Shown here: positions 1 through 6,023 of the stretch, piece after piece
How the letters are laid out: each line of letters begins with the position of its first letter
Position numbering within the stretch: the stretch's first letter is position 1
The notes under the pieces: model-generated
What the model saw: only the letters and a program-made list of their open reading frames with translations
Told to the model about the DNA's origin: nothing
Databases searched by the model: none
Position numbers and translations under genes: made by a program
Assembly: GCF_000750005.1 (NCBI RefSeq)
Contig: NZ_JPYA01000107.1
Location: 1-8,478, forward strand
Source of the DNA: Geobacillus icigianus
GTDB taxonomy: Bacteria; Bacillota; Bacilli; Bacillales; Anoxybacillaceae
Direction: 5' to 3'
Length of the DNA: 8,478 nt

Positions 1-475
1 ACACGAACGAGAGCGAATACGAAGCGACGAGCCCGCCGAGCGCCGAACCGATGGCAACGCCGACGTTTTGCGCCACATACAAGGCATTGAACGCCCGCCG
101 TCCCCCTTCAGGCCAAAGCGCGCCGGCATACGCCGAGGCCAGGGGAAACACGATGCCGCTGCCGATGCCGATAAGCGCCAAAAACACCGCGTAATGCGGC
201 CAACCGTGCCAGACGCTCAAGCCGGCCGAAGCCGCCATCGTCACACAAGCGCCGATCAAGAGAGCGCGAAACCCGCCAATCCGGTCAAACAAAACGCCGC
301 CGATGAGGCTGCCGATGACGCTCCCCCCGGAGTTGAGCATCAGCACCGCTCCCGCCACCGCCAGCGGCTGGTCAAGCTGTTCGTGCAAATAAATCGTATT
401 GAGCGGCCATAAAAAAGACCCGCCTGTCACGTTGAGCGTCATGCCAACGAGCAGCCACCAAAGCGCGCGGGGCAT
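1..475 (-). CDS. MFS transporter, N-terminal part (cut by window edge)
   Basis: The minus frame from an ATG at 475 stays open to base 1, giving 158 residues with no stop; the C-terminal part lies outside the window. The product is hydrophobic, with helices separated by short polar loops. It has a clear major facilitator motif A in the loop after the second helix (GGVLFDRIGGFR, residues 59-70, with Asp64, Arg65 and Arg70). Residues 100-120 and 133-152 are Gly/Ala-rich membrane segments typical of helices 4 and 5. This supports a 12-helix inner-membrane secondary transporter; the substrate cannot be told. Its place beside ytzC suggests equivalence to B. subtilis YttB, an inference from remembered gene order. 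The start is supported by an AAAGG ribosome site about 10 bases upstream and an in-frame stop just before it. A TTG at 478 is a less likely alternative. Confidence 0.88.
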   Translation of the reverse strand, partial: MPRALWWLLVGMTLNVTGGSFLWPLNTIYLHEQLDQPLAVAGAVLMLNSGGSVIGSLIGGVLFDRIGGFRALLIGACVTMAASAGLSVWHGWPHYAVFLALIGIGSGIVFPLASAYAGALWPEGGRRAFNALYVAQNVGVAIGSALGGLVASYSLSFV

Positions 476-519
476 CAATCATCATCCTTTTCATCCGTTT
501 TCTTTTGACTCCCGAAATA

Positions 520-548
520 ATTGTAGGAGAAAACCGGAAAAAAAGCAA
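520..548 (-). promoter_or_regulatory. Sigma-A-type promoter of the MFS gene
   Basis: Read on the minus strand, TTGCTT (543-548) and TACAAT (520-525) are separated by exactly 17 bases, about 45 bases before the MFS start codon. The -10 box matches five of six consensus positions and the -35 keeps TTG. T-rich tracts lie around the -35 and in the spacer. Confidence 0.55.
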
Positions 549-762
549 TCTAAAAAAAGCGCAAAGGCATCAGCGAGCAAACGACAGGGCCGCCTTGCGC
601 CAACATCCCCGCCGCCGTTCAGCCAAAAATTCCATGGGCAGCGCGATCTACCCTCCACCCGGGGAGAAAAATCCGCACCAGCTCGGCATTTTCACAGAAA
701 ACCACTAGGCCATGCCTCCGCTTTGGGATGAACACCACCGCTTGCTGCACGACATTTTTACG

Positions 763-786
763 AAAAAAGGCGGCTTGATGGCCGCC
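763..786 (-). terminator. Rho-independent terminator of the ytzC operon
   Basis: On the minus strand a perfect GGCGGC/GCCGCC stem (781-786 with 769-774) closes a six-base loop (775-780). It is followed directly by six U residues (763-768). It lies 17 bases past the stop codon of the 54-residue gene. Confidence 0.85.
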
Positions 787-802
787 CGCGGTCCGGAATG
801 AC

Positions 803-967
803 TCACCCGTTGCGCTGCTTGGAACGGATTGGCTGTCCGCCCGTTTGTTCGTACTGCTTTTTGGCCAATTTGACCGGGTCGAACTCTTGACCGAGCTCGA
901 GATCGTTATTGTTTCGGCCGTTGCGCGTTTTTTGTTCCGGATTGGTTTGCTTGAGGCGTCGCTTCAT
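803..967 (-). CDS. Small hydrophilic protein of unknown function, 54 aa
   Basis: A 54-residue protein starts at ATG 967, with a very good GAGGAGGG ribosome site about seven bases upstream. The frame is open further upstream (to an ATG at 1030), but without a ribosome site, so the shorter form is preferred. The product is strongly polar, with many Lys, Arg, Gln and Asn (for example a GRNNND run near residue 19) and no Cys or membrane segment. It is probably largely disordered, with one short helix-prone part around EFDPVKLAKKQYEQ. It follows ytzC by 75 bases on the same strand and ends at a strong terminator, so the two genes are probably one transcript. The composition and size recall small acid-soluble spore proteins, especially the gamma type with its EFA...QVRKQN repeats, but the match is too loose to assign. 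I do not recognise a family with certainty. Confidence 0.7.
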   Translation of the reverse strand: MKRRLKQTNPEQKTRNGRNNNDLELGQEFDPVKLAKKQYEQTGGQPIRSKQRNG

Positions 968-1042
968 ATCGTGTCCCTCCTCGTTGCTGTTTCCCCGTCG
1001 TTTTCGGTTTTCTCTTGGCGGGTCGTCCATTTGCCGCTCGTC

Positions 1043-1306
1043 TCAGCGGTCAAGCAAAATCATTTCGTTTTGCAGCTGCTCAAGCTGGAGCCGCATCCGG
1101 TGCAGCTGTTCGCGCTGCTGGGCGTTGCAGCTGCGGGCGAGGTGCGCCAAATCGAGCACCGTTTGCTCGAGCATTTGCTGGGCGTTTGTATATTCTGTGA
1201 GGTTGTAATGCTCTTGCTTTTGCGCTTCGGTATATTGTTCTTTCGCAAAGCGAATGACATCTTCACAGCGCTGCAAAAACTCTTCCACCGATTGTCGTGT
1301 CGCCAT
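1043..1306 (-). CDS. ytzC: YtzC family protein
   Basis: An 87-residue protein starts at ATG 1306 behind an AAGGGGTGA ribosome site six bases upstream. An in-frame ATG at 1327 would add seven residues but lacks a good site. The sequence is nearly all helix and rich in Gln, Glu and Leu. The second half (from about residue 40, MLEQTVLDLAHLAR...QQREQLHRMRLQLEQLQNEM) has heptad-like Leu spacing, which suggests a coiled coil or helical hairpin. The opening MATRQSVEEF and the QQREQL..LRLQLQQLQN-like tail agree with my memory of B. subtilis YtzC, a small protein of unknown function in the same neighbourhood. No catalytic motif or signal peptide is visible. It is the first gene of a two-gene unit with the 54-residue gene downstream. 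I saw no convincing promoter upstream. Confidence 0.82.
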   Translation of the reverse strand: MATRQSVEEFLQRCEDVIRFAKEQYTEAQKQEHYNLTEYTNAQQMLEQTVLDLAHLARSCNAQQREQLHRMRLQLEQLQNEMILLDR

Positions 1307-1533
1307 GCGTTCACCCCTTTTCATCATCTTCCCTCATGTTTACTATGCGCCGCCTGCGGCCGTCGTATCACGCCAATGATTGGCAGGCGACCGATCACCG
1401 TGATGGTGTGACCAGCAATCGGCCGCCCTAGTCGTGCTGAAACGCCTCGCGGTCGTTGAGGTTCTCTCGATCGCCACCGGCGAAGGACGGCGACGGGATT
1501 CGAGCATCGGCAGTCGCTTTTCCCCGCAGTTTT

Positions 1534-1542
1534 TGCTACAAT
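1534..1542 (+). promoter_or_regulatory. Extended -10 promoter of mnmM
   Basis: TGCTACAAT is an extended -10 element (TGn followed by TACAAT, 1537-1542). A matching -35 is poor (TCGCTT at 1514-1519 with 17 bp spacing), which is tolerated for extended -10 promoters. Transcription would begin near 1549, leaving a leader of about 130 bases before mnmM. Confidence 0.5.
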
Positions 1543-1579
1543 GCCGACATCGGGCCTTCATCTCGCTTGATCCGCGCTA

Positions 1580-1632
1580 AGCGGTTCGCCGCTCCGAGAC
1601 GGCGGACGGCCGAGCCGGACGGACAGCCGTCT
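1580..1632 (+). promoter_or_regulatory. Structured 5' leader of mnmM (two stem-loops)
   Basis: The first hairpin is AGCGG-TTCG-CCGCT (1580-1593), a perfect five-pair stem with a UUCG loop. The second has a seven-pair outer stem AGACGGC/GCCGTCT (1597-1603 with 1626-1632) enclosing an inner CGGC/GCCG stem around 1607-1617. Neither is followed by a U tract, so they do not look like terminators. Whether they regulate is unknown. Confidence 0.35.
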
Positions 1633-1682
1633 GCCATCCGCCCGAGCGTCAACGATCCATCGATCACAAGGAGGACCAACCG

Positions 1683-2288
1683 ATGGCATTGATGAACATT
1701 TTGCCGTTTGCCCGTTTTTTGCTCAACCAAGCGATTCAAGAGGGCGACATCGCCATTGACGCAACGGTCGGCAACGGCCATGATACCGTCTATCTCGCGC
1801 AACGCGTCGGCGACAGCGGCCATGTTTTTGGCTTTGACATCCAACGCGAAGCCATCGCCGCGGCAGCCGCCCGCCTCGCCGAACACGGGCTACGCGAGCG
1901 GGTGACACTGTTAGAGCGAAGCCATAGCGAGCTGCTTGTCGCGCTTCCCGCTGATGTGCACGGGCGGATCGCCGGAGCCGTGTTCAACCTCGGCTATTTG
2001 CCCGGCGGCGACAAACAGATCGTCACCCAACCGGAATCGACGATCGCTGCGGTCCGCCAGCTGCTTTCCGTCATGAGGCGGGGCGGCGTGATCGTCCTTG
2101 TCGTCTACCATGGTCATCCCGAAGGAAAGCGCGAACGGGACGCGCTTCTTGATTACGTCCGCTCTCTTGATCAACGGCGCGTCCACGCCTTGAAATACGA
2201 ATTCATCAATCGGCAAAACGATCCGCCGTTTTTGCTGGCGCTGGAAAAGCGGGAAGAGGAAAACGGGCAACCGGCTGGCGAGCGCTAA
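1683..2288 (+). CDS. mnmM: tRNA (mnm5s2U34) methyltransferase MnmM (YtqB)
   Basis: This 201-residue class I SAM-dependent methyltransferase belongs to the family long annotated as 'rRNA methylase YtqB'. More recent work assigns the B. subtilis member as MnmM, which methylates 5-aminomethyl-2-thiouridine at the wobble position of tRNAs to mnm5s2U. Visible motifs are SAM-binding motif I DATVGNGHDT (26-35), the acidic end of strand 2 in FGFDIQ (Asp52), the family motif FNLGYLPGGDK (101-111) and a YHGHPEGK segment (142-149). The length is close to the usual 190-195 residues, with a short polar C-terminal extension. The start is fixed by AAGGAGG at 1668-1674, eight bases upstream. The partner that supplies the aminomethyl substrate in bacilli, radical-SAM MnmL (YtqA), is not adjacent here. 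The gene is convergent with ytpB. Confidence 0.9.
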   Translation: MALMNILPFARFLLNQAIQEGDIAIDATVGNGHDTVYLAQRVGDSGHVFGFDIQREAIAAAAARLAEHGLRERVTLLERSHSELLVALPADVHGRIAGAVFNLGYLPGGDKQIVTQPESTIAAVRQLLSVMRRGGVIVLVVYHGHPEGKRERDALLDYVRSLDQRRVHALKYEFINRQNDPPFLLALEKREEENGQPAGER

Positions 2289-2428
2289 ACCGCGCTGCTC
2301 TGCCCTCTTCTCGTTCCCTTTCATCCCACCGACGCAGCAAGCGGAAACGAAGCGTGAGCCTCCGAAGCGAAAAAACGGGGAGCCGGGCTCAGACGAACAA
2401 AGCTCCCTTGTCCAAACCAGCACCTCGA

Positions 2429-2471
2429 CACAAAAACGGCCGCCCTTATGAAAAGGACAGCCGTTTTTGTG
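2429..2471. terminator. Two-way terminator between mnmM and ytpB
   Basis: A perfect 12-base inverted repeat, CACAAAAACGGC (2429-2440) and GCCGTTTTTGTG (2460-2471), flanks a partly paired 19-base middle. Each arm contains a five-base A or T run, so the hairpin ends in a U tract whichever strand is transcribed. It can stop both mnmM (plus) and ytpB (minus). The right arm lies inside the last codons of ytpB, and the ytpB stop codon sits in the loop region. Confidence 0.8.
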
Positions 2472-3528
2472 TACCTTGCCAAAAACGATAGGCCTTGCCG
2501 TTCCAGTAAAAAAACTGCGATGCCGCCCCGCCGGCACGGACAAGCCGGCGCGCCAGCCGGCGCAAACCGCGCTGCTTTTTCACCTTGTCATCCGATAAAT
2601 AAAGCCCAAGCAGCCCGCGGTGAATGAGGCGGTGAAATTCACCGTGCGGCAGCCCGCTCACCTGGCGATCGGCTTCTTCGATGAAATGGCAAAGCCGCTC
2701 GAGCATCACCGTTTCATTCGGGTAGTAAAAACAAAAATTCAAATCGCCGCCTTCGCGGTCCTCTTCTTGGTCGATCAAATAATCAAGCAAGATGTGCAAC
2801 CCTTGAATGTACGGAAAATAGCCGTCGCGCACGCGCCGTGCCATCTCCGGTGGCAACGATTCGCCGAACGCATAGGCGACAAGGCAGAAAATACCGAGCG
2901 TCGAGCCAGAGCAGGCGGAAAATTCGTACCACTCCATCGGCGGCAACGAATCTTTATGCTGGGTAAACCATTGCACAAGCCGCGGCACGCGCTCACGGGC
3001 GTCGACATGTTTATGCACTTGCAAGTCGCAATAATACCCGGCCAATTCATGCAAAAACGGAGCGATCGTTTCATAGTGGCGAACCGTTCCGAGCACTTCT
3101 TGGCACGTGCGCACAAGCGCCGGCAAGTAGCCGCCGTCTTCCTGTTCGCGGCGATGGCGGTAATAGTTCGACGGCTCGGCCCCAAGCGTCAAGGCGTCCG
3201 GCATCGATTCATGCAAGGCGCGAAAATCGACCGGATCGAGCGAAGTGCTGCGATCACACAAATTATCCAAATAGTCGCTGATGGTCTGATAGGCGACGAT
3301 AAAACGGACGCACGGCTCGATGTGTTCCCCGGCCAAAAGCGCCAAAATCGCTCCGCCTTCGCAATGAAACGTTTTCGCCGCGATGCTAGCGAGCGCTTGC
3401 CGCCGCAGTTCCGGATCGGGGATTTGCTCGGCTCGGCGCCGCCAGCAGGCCAGTTCGCGGTGGACAAGCGGAAACACGTCACGGTACACCATTTTCAGCA
3501 ATGCAATCGGATGGGTCGGGATCTTCAA
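2446..3528 (-). CDS. ytpB: Tetraprenyl-beta-curcumene synthase YtpB
   Basis: A 360-residue protein of the YtpB family (formerly DUF2600), close to the roughly 367 residues of B. subtilis YtpB. The enzyme ionises tetraprenyl (all-E C35) diphosphate and cyclises it to tetraprenyl-beta-curcumene, the first committed step to sesquarterpenes found in bacilli and their spores. The protein is all-helical. Two Asp-rich segments fit Mg-diphosphate binding: DYLDNLCD (85-92) and DYLIDQEED (249-257). Translation starts at TTG (3526-3528), since no ATG is available; the ribosome site GAGGTGA lies six bases upstream and no competing start is better. In B. subtilis ytpB follows the lysophospholipase gene ytpA; no ytpA is present here. 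The last codons form one arm of the two-way terminator. It is divergent from ytoA. Confidence 0.92.
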   Translation of the reverse strand: MKIPTHPIALLKMVYRDVFPLVHRELACWRRRAEQIPDPELRRQALASIAAKTFHCEGGAILALLAGEHIEPCVRFIVAYQTISDYLDNLCDRSTSLDPVDFRALHESMPDALTLGAEPSNYYRHRREQEDGGYLPALVRTCQEVLGTVRHYETIAPFLHELAGYYCDLQVHKHVDARERVPRLVQWFTQHKDSLPPMEWYEFSACSGSTLGIFCLVAYAFGESLPPEMARRVRDGYFPYIQGLHILLDYLIDQEEDREGGDLNFCFYYPNETVMLERLCHFIEEADRQVSGLPHGEFHRLIHRGLLGLYLSDDKVKKQRGLRRLARRLVRAGGAASQFFYWNGKAYRFWQGTQKRLSFS

Positions 3529-3534
3529 TCGGGC

Positions 3535-3669
3535 TCACCTCGGGCGCAAAAACAATGCTTTGTCTATTAGTATTGCCAGCCCCACCGCCTTCACAAACCG
3601 CCGCAGTGCGCGTTCATCGGCGAGCGGGGACGCATAAACTACATCATTCACATCGACAAGCGCGTGCAA
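3535..3669 (-). CDS. Possible short coding remnant just before ytpB
   Basis: On the ytpB strand an open frame ends with a TGA at 3535-3537, inside the ytpB ribosome site and seven bases before the ytpB start codon. Its last ~44 codons (from TTG 3669, or 38 from GTG 3651) read like real protein: acidic and hydrophobic at first (LVDVNDVVYASPLADE), then an amphipathic helix (RALRRFVKAVGLAILIDKAL). Neither candidate start has a ribosome site, and the frame runs back without a stop into the antisense of ytoA. It may be the tail of a gene lost when the locus was compacted, a leader peptide, or chance. It does not match my memory of the C-terminus of YtpA. I do not recognise it. Confidence 0.25.
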   Translation of the reverse strand: MHALVDVNDVVYASPLADERALRRFVKAVGLAILIDKALFLRPR

Positions 3670-3687
3670 AACAGCGGGATACCGTTG

Positions 3688-3693
3688 TACAAT
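3688..3693 (+). promoter_or_regulatory. Probable -10 box of the ytoA promoter
   Basis: TACAAT lies 40 bases before the ytoA start codon and fits a sigma-A -10. The -35 candidate at 17 bp spacing (3665-3670) is poor, so the call rests on the -10 and its position. The ytoA ribosome site AAAGGA follows at 3718-3723. Confidence 0.35.
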
Positions 3694-3733
3694 ACTTGAT
3701 GAACAAGATTGCCATAGAAAGGAACGAACGACG

Positions 3734-4264
3734 ATGATTTATCCGTACAAAGGCAAAACGCCAATCATTGCTCCATCCGCCTTCATCGCCGACTATGTGA
3801 CGATCACCGGCGATGTCACGATCGGCGAGGAGACGAGCGTCTGGTTTCACACCGTCATCCGCGGCGACGTGGCGCCGACGATCATCGGCAACCGGGTCAA
3901 TATCCAAGATAACTCAATTTTGCATCAAAGTCCAAACAATCCGCTCATCATTGAAGACGGCGTGACCGTCGGCCATCAAGTCATTTTGCACAGCGCCATC
4001 GTTCGCAAAAACGCCTTGATCGGCATGGGATCGATCATCCTCGATGGCGCCGAAATCGGCGAAAGCGCGTTTATCGGTGCCGGCAGCTTGGTGCCCCCCG
4101 GCAAAACCATCCCGCCGAACGTGCTCGCCCTCGGACGGCCAGCGAAAGTGGTGCGCGAGCTGACCGAGGACGATTTCCGCGAAATGGAACGCATTCGCCG
4201 CGAATATGTCGAAAAAGGACAATATTACAAGGCGCTCCAGCAGCAACGGACCAACCGGCCGTAA
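3734..4264 (+). CDS. ytoA: Gamma-carbonic anhydrase family protein YtoA
   Basis: A 176-residue left-handed beta-helix protein built from hexapeptide repeats ([LIV]-G-x-x-x-x, for example VTITGDVTIGEETSV, ALIGMGSIILDGAEIGESAFIGAGSLV), with a C-terminal helix from about residue 143. The three zinc-binding histidines of the gamma class are visible as His64, His81 and His86, with the 17 and 5 spacing of the short 'Cap'-type members. The conserved RGD (Arg43, Asp45) and Gln58 near the active site are also kept. The long acidic loop of methanogen Cam, which includes its proton-shuttle Glu, is missing, as usual in the YtoA/YrdA/PaaY group. Trimer formation is expected. Whether it hydrates CO2 at a useful rate or acts on another substrate is uncertain for this subfamily. 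The start has AAAGGA about ten bases upstream. It is convergent with metK. Confidence 0.9.
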   Translation: MIYPYKGKTPIIAPSAFIADYVTITGDVTIGEETSVWFHTVIRGDVAPTIIGNRVNIQDNSILHQSPNNPLIIEDGVTVGHQVILHSAIVRKNALIGMGSIILDGAEIGESAFIGAGSLVPPGKTIPPNVLALGRPAKVVRELTEDDFREMERIRREYVEKGQYYKALQQQRTNRP

Positions 4265-4272
4265 CGGGCCGG
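4255..4272 (+). terminator. Weak terminator at the end of ytoA
   Basis: CCGGCC (4255-4260) and GGCCGG (4267-4272) form a six-pair GC stem around a loop containing the ytoA stop codon. It is followed only by CTTCTTGC, a poor U tract. The stronger two-way hairpin at 4413-4456 probably completes termination. Confidence 0.4.
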
Positions 4273-4412
4273 CTTCTTGCTCGGTCGCCAAGCCGCGCGA
4301 CGGCACGCACCCGAACCGCCAGAAGAACAAAGTCCGGATGCGCCATCAAGGCCAGCCGCGCCTTCTTGGCGAGACCACACTTCTTTTTCGAAGCAAGCGA
4401 GCCATGAAAACG

Positions 4413-4456
4413 AACAAGAGGGCGGCCAGCTATCGCCTGCAGGCCACCCTCTTGTT
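4413..4456. terminator. Two-way terminator between ytoA and metK
   Basis: AACAAGAGGG (4413-4422) pairs perfectly with CCCTCTTGTT (4447-4456). After one mismatch, an inner GGCC/GGCC stem closes a 14-base loop. On the plus strand it is followed by TCTTTATT; on the minus strand by CGTTTTC. It begins three bases past the metK stop codon. The 140 bases between this and the ytoA terminator hold nothing I recognise. Confidence 0.7.
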
Positions 4457-4459
4457 TCT

Positions 4460-5674
4460 TTATTGCTTGCTCGCCAACGCCAGCGCTTGCTCTTTCAACA
4501 AGGCAGCTTTGTCGGTGCGCTCCCACGGCAAGTCGATGTCCGTGCGCCCGAAATGGCCGTAAGCGGCCGTTTGTTTGTAAATCGGACGGCGCAAGTCAAG
4601 CATTTTAATGATGCCGGCCGGACGAAGGTCGAAGTTGTTGCGCACGACTTCAATTAAAATGTCTTCAGACACCTTGCCGGTGCCGAACGTATCGATCGAA
4701 ATCGAGACCGGACGGGCGACGCCGATCGCGTAGGCGAGCTGCACTTCGCACTTATCGGCGAGCCCGGCCGCAACGATGTTTTTCGCCACATAGCGGGCCG
4801 CATACGCCGCCGAGCGGTCGACTTTCGTCGGGTCTTTGCCCGAGAACGCGCCGCCGCCATGACGGGCGTAGCCACCGTACGTGTCAACGATGATTTTCCG
4901 TCCCGTCAGCCCGGCATCCCCTTGCGGACCGCCGATGACGAATCGGCCGGTCGGGTTAATGAAGTAGTTCGTGTTCTCATCCAACAGCTCCGTCGGAACC
5001 ACCGGCTTGATGACATGTTCTTTAATGTCACGTTCCATTTGGTCTTGAGTAATGTCCGGATGATGTTGCGCAGAAACGACGATCGTGTCGACGCGCACCG
5101 GTTTGCCGTTTTCATCGTATTCGATCGTCACCTGCGTTTTGCCATCGGGACGCAAATACGGCAACACGTCCGTTTTGCGCACTTCCGCCAAGCGGCGCGC
5201 CAAACGGTGGGCGAGCGAAATCGGCAGCGGCATCAGCTCTTCCGTTTCATTGCAGGCAAACCCAAACATAAGCCCTTGGTCGCCGGCGCCGATCGCTTCA
5301 ATTTCCTCATCCGTCATCTGACCTTCGCGCGCCTCAAGCGCCCGATCCACTCCCATCGCGATGTCCGGCGACTGTTCGTCAATCGACGTGAGCACGGCGC
5401 ACGTGTCGGCGTCAAATCCGTATTTCGCGCGCGTATAGCCGATTTCGCGAACCGTATCGCGGACGATGCGCGGAATATCGACGTACGTCGATGTCGTAAT
5501 TTCCCCACTCACGAGCACCAGCCCGGTCGTGACGCTTGTTTCACAAGCAACGCGGGCGTTCGGGTCTTTTTCCAAAATGGCATCCAAAATCGCATCGGAA
5601 ATTTGGTCGCAAATTTTGTCCGGGTGTCCTTCGGTTACAGACTCTGAAGTAAACAAGCGGCGTTTGGCTGACAT
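4460..5674 (-). CDS. metK: S-adenosylmethionine synthase (methionine adenosyltransferase)
   Basis: A 404-residue MetK that makes S-adenosylmethionine from methionine and ATP, releasing phosphate and diphosphate; a cytosolic enzyme needing Mg and K. It is nearly collinear with my memory of B. subtilis MetK (400 aa). Signature elements are the ATP-site GHPDK (16-20, with His17 and Asp19), the MetK hexapeptide GAGDQG (129-134) and the P-loop-like GGGAFSGKD (273-281). An ATG at 5683 is in frame, but GAGGAGG lies only two bases before it. The ATG at 5674 has the same site 11 bases upstream and gives [12 protein letters not shown], matching the family N-terminus, so it is preferred. The gene stands alone, is transcribed away from pckA, and is controlled by the S-box leader at 5737-5910. 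In B. subtilis asnB lies near metK; it is absent here. Confidence 0.97.
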   Translation of the reverse strand: MSAKRRLFTSESVTEGHPDKICDQISDAILDAILEKDPNARVACETSVTTGLVLVSGEITTSTYVDIPRIVRDTVREIGYTRAKYGFDADTCAVLTSIDEQSPDIAMGVDRALEAREGQMTDEEIEAIGAGDQGLMFGFACNETEELMPLPISLAHRLARRLAEVRKTDVLPYLRPDGKTQVTIEYDENGKPVRVDTIVVSAQHHPDITQDQMERDIKEHVIKPVVPTELLDENTNYFINPTGRFVIGGPQGDAGLTGRKIIVDTYGGYARHGGGAFSGKDPTKVDRSAAYAARYVAKNIVAAGLADKCEVQLAYAIGVARPVSISIDTFGTGKVSEDILIEVVRNNFDLRPAGIIKMLDLRRPIYKQTAAYGHFGRTDIDLPWERTDKAALLKEQALALASKQ

Positions 5675-5736
5675 TCGGCTCATTTCCTCCTCTTGACGTA
5701 ATGTGGCGATACGGAACTCGTTTCCCTTGGCAATAT

Positions 5737-5769
5737 AAAAAAACCTTTCCTGTCACGGTGAGGAAAGGT
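5737..5769 (-). terminator. S-box regulated terminator of metK, with antiterminator
   Basis: On the minus strand ACCTTTCCT (5761-5769) pairs with AGGAAAGGT (5743-5751) around a nine-base loop and runs into seven U residues (5737-5743). The competing antiterminator is visible: bases 5787-5796 (GUG, two bulged A, AGGAA) can pair with UUCCUCAC at 5758-5765, which would break the terminator stem. A small perfect hairpin GCAAT-CCG-ATTGC (5774-5786) sits inside it. SAM binding would free the terminator and stop transcription before metK. Confidence 0.88.
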
Positions 5770-5795
5770 CATTGCAATCGGATTGCTTCCTTTCA

Positions 5796-5910
5796 CTCTT
5801 ATCGTTCAAGGACTGCGCCTTGCCACAGGTTAGCACCATTTCACACATGTACAGTTGTGACGGTTGCTGGGCTTCATCGGGCCTGTCCCTCCGCCGGCTC
5901 GGGATAAGAG
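5796..5910 (-). promoter_or_regulatory. SAM-I (S-box) riboswitch aptamer upstream of metK
   Basis: The minus strand carries the conserved S-box core. P1 is formed by CTCTTATC (5903-5910) and GATAAGAG (5796-5803), eight pairs. Within it, in order, are the GGAGGGAC segment, GGCCCGATGAAGCCC of the P2/P3 region, AGCAACC, and GGTGCTAA opposite it. Spacing and order fit the SAM-I family, where SAM binding stabilises P1 and causes premature termination. The aptamer begins about 10-15 bases after the predicted transcription start, and the terminator follows 26 bases downstream. It makes metK expression fall when SAM is plentiful. Confidence 0.95.
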
Positions 5911-5927
5911 TATCCGTTCAATGACTT

Positions 5928-5957
5928 ATCATATCGCAACAAACGAACGGAAGTCAA
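5928..5957 (-). promoter_or_regulatory. Sigma-A promoter of metK
   Basis: On the minus strand TTGACT (5952-5957) and TATGAT (5928-5933) each match five of six consensus positions, with an 18-base spacer. The predicted start near 5921 lies just before the S-box P1 stem, as expected. Confidence 0.8.
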
Positions 5958-6023
5958 CCATACAAAACATTTTTTTATTGTTCAAAAAATGAGGAAAAAT
6001 AAGTCCGAAAAACCTTCACAATT

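Larger units (their letters stand above)
476..802. other. Intergenic region, MFS gene to the 54-residue gene
   Basis: Apart from the MFS promoter and ribosome site at the left and the terminator of the small operon at 763-786, I see no supported gene here. A few short open frames exist on the plus strand, but they have no ribosome sites and no protein-like composition over their length. The stretch 549-710 shows no repeat or strong hairpin that I could find by eye. Confidence 0.5.
1307..1682. other. Intergenic region, ytzC to mnmM (divergent)
   Basis: This 376-base gap separates two divergent genes. It holds a perfect 13-base palindrome (GCCAATGATTGGC, 1372-1384), an extended -10 promoter for mnmM at 1534-1542 and a structured mnmM leader (1580-1632). 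In related bacilli the radical-SAM gene mnmL (ytqA) commonly sits immediately before mnmM. I see no intact or recognisable remnant of it here: the open frames crossing the gap are short, Arg/Ser-rich and without ribosome sites. Confidence 0.5.

Noticed and set aside
712..801. Plus-strand 29-codon frame with a protein-like start (PPLWDEHHRLLHDIF)
   Set aside because: There is no ribosome site, an in-frame TAG lies just upstream, and it runs through the terminator of the opposite-strand operon. At most it is a gene remnant; chance is as likely.
2355..2391. Inverted TGAGCC / GGCTCA after mnmM
   Set aside because: A six-base stem with a long loop and no U tract. The perfect two-way terminator further on explains termination better.
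1911..2543. Minus-strand open frame of 210 codons across the end of mnmM, the gap and the end of ytpB
   Set aside because: It overlaps two firmly identified genes in other frames and crosses the two-way terminator. Its composition is not protein-like.
2620..3570. Long plus-strand open frame (about 316 codons) antisense to ytpB
   Set aside because: It lies opposite the clear terpene synthase gene, has no ribosome site, and its Arg/His/Gln-rich product has no recognisable motif. It is a typical antisense shadow in GC-rich DNA.
4273..4412. Possible leader or small gene between ytoA and metK
   Set aside because: The only pattern is a loose CGCCAGAAG / CTTCTTGGCG pairing. The open frames are shadows without ribosome sites, and it lies downstream of both convergent genes.
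4859..5647. Plus-strand open frame of 262 codons antisense to metK
   Set aside because: It is fully opposite metK, and its length is explained by the codon bias of metK. There is no ribosome site and no family resemblance.
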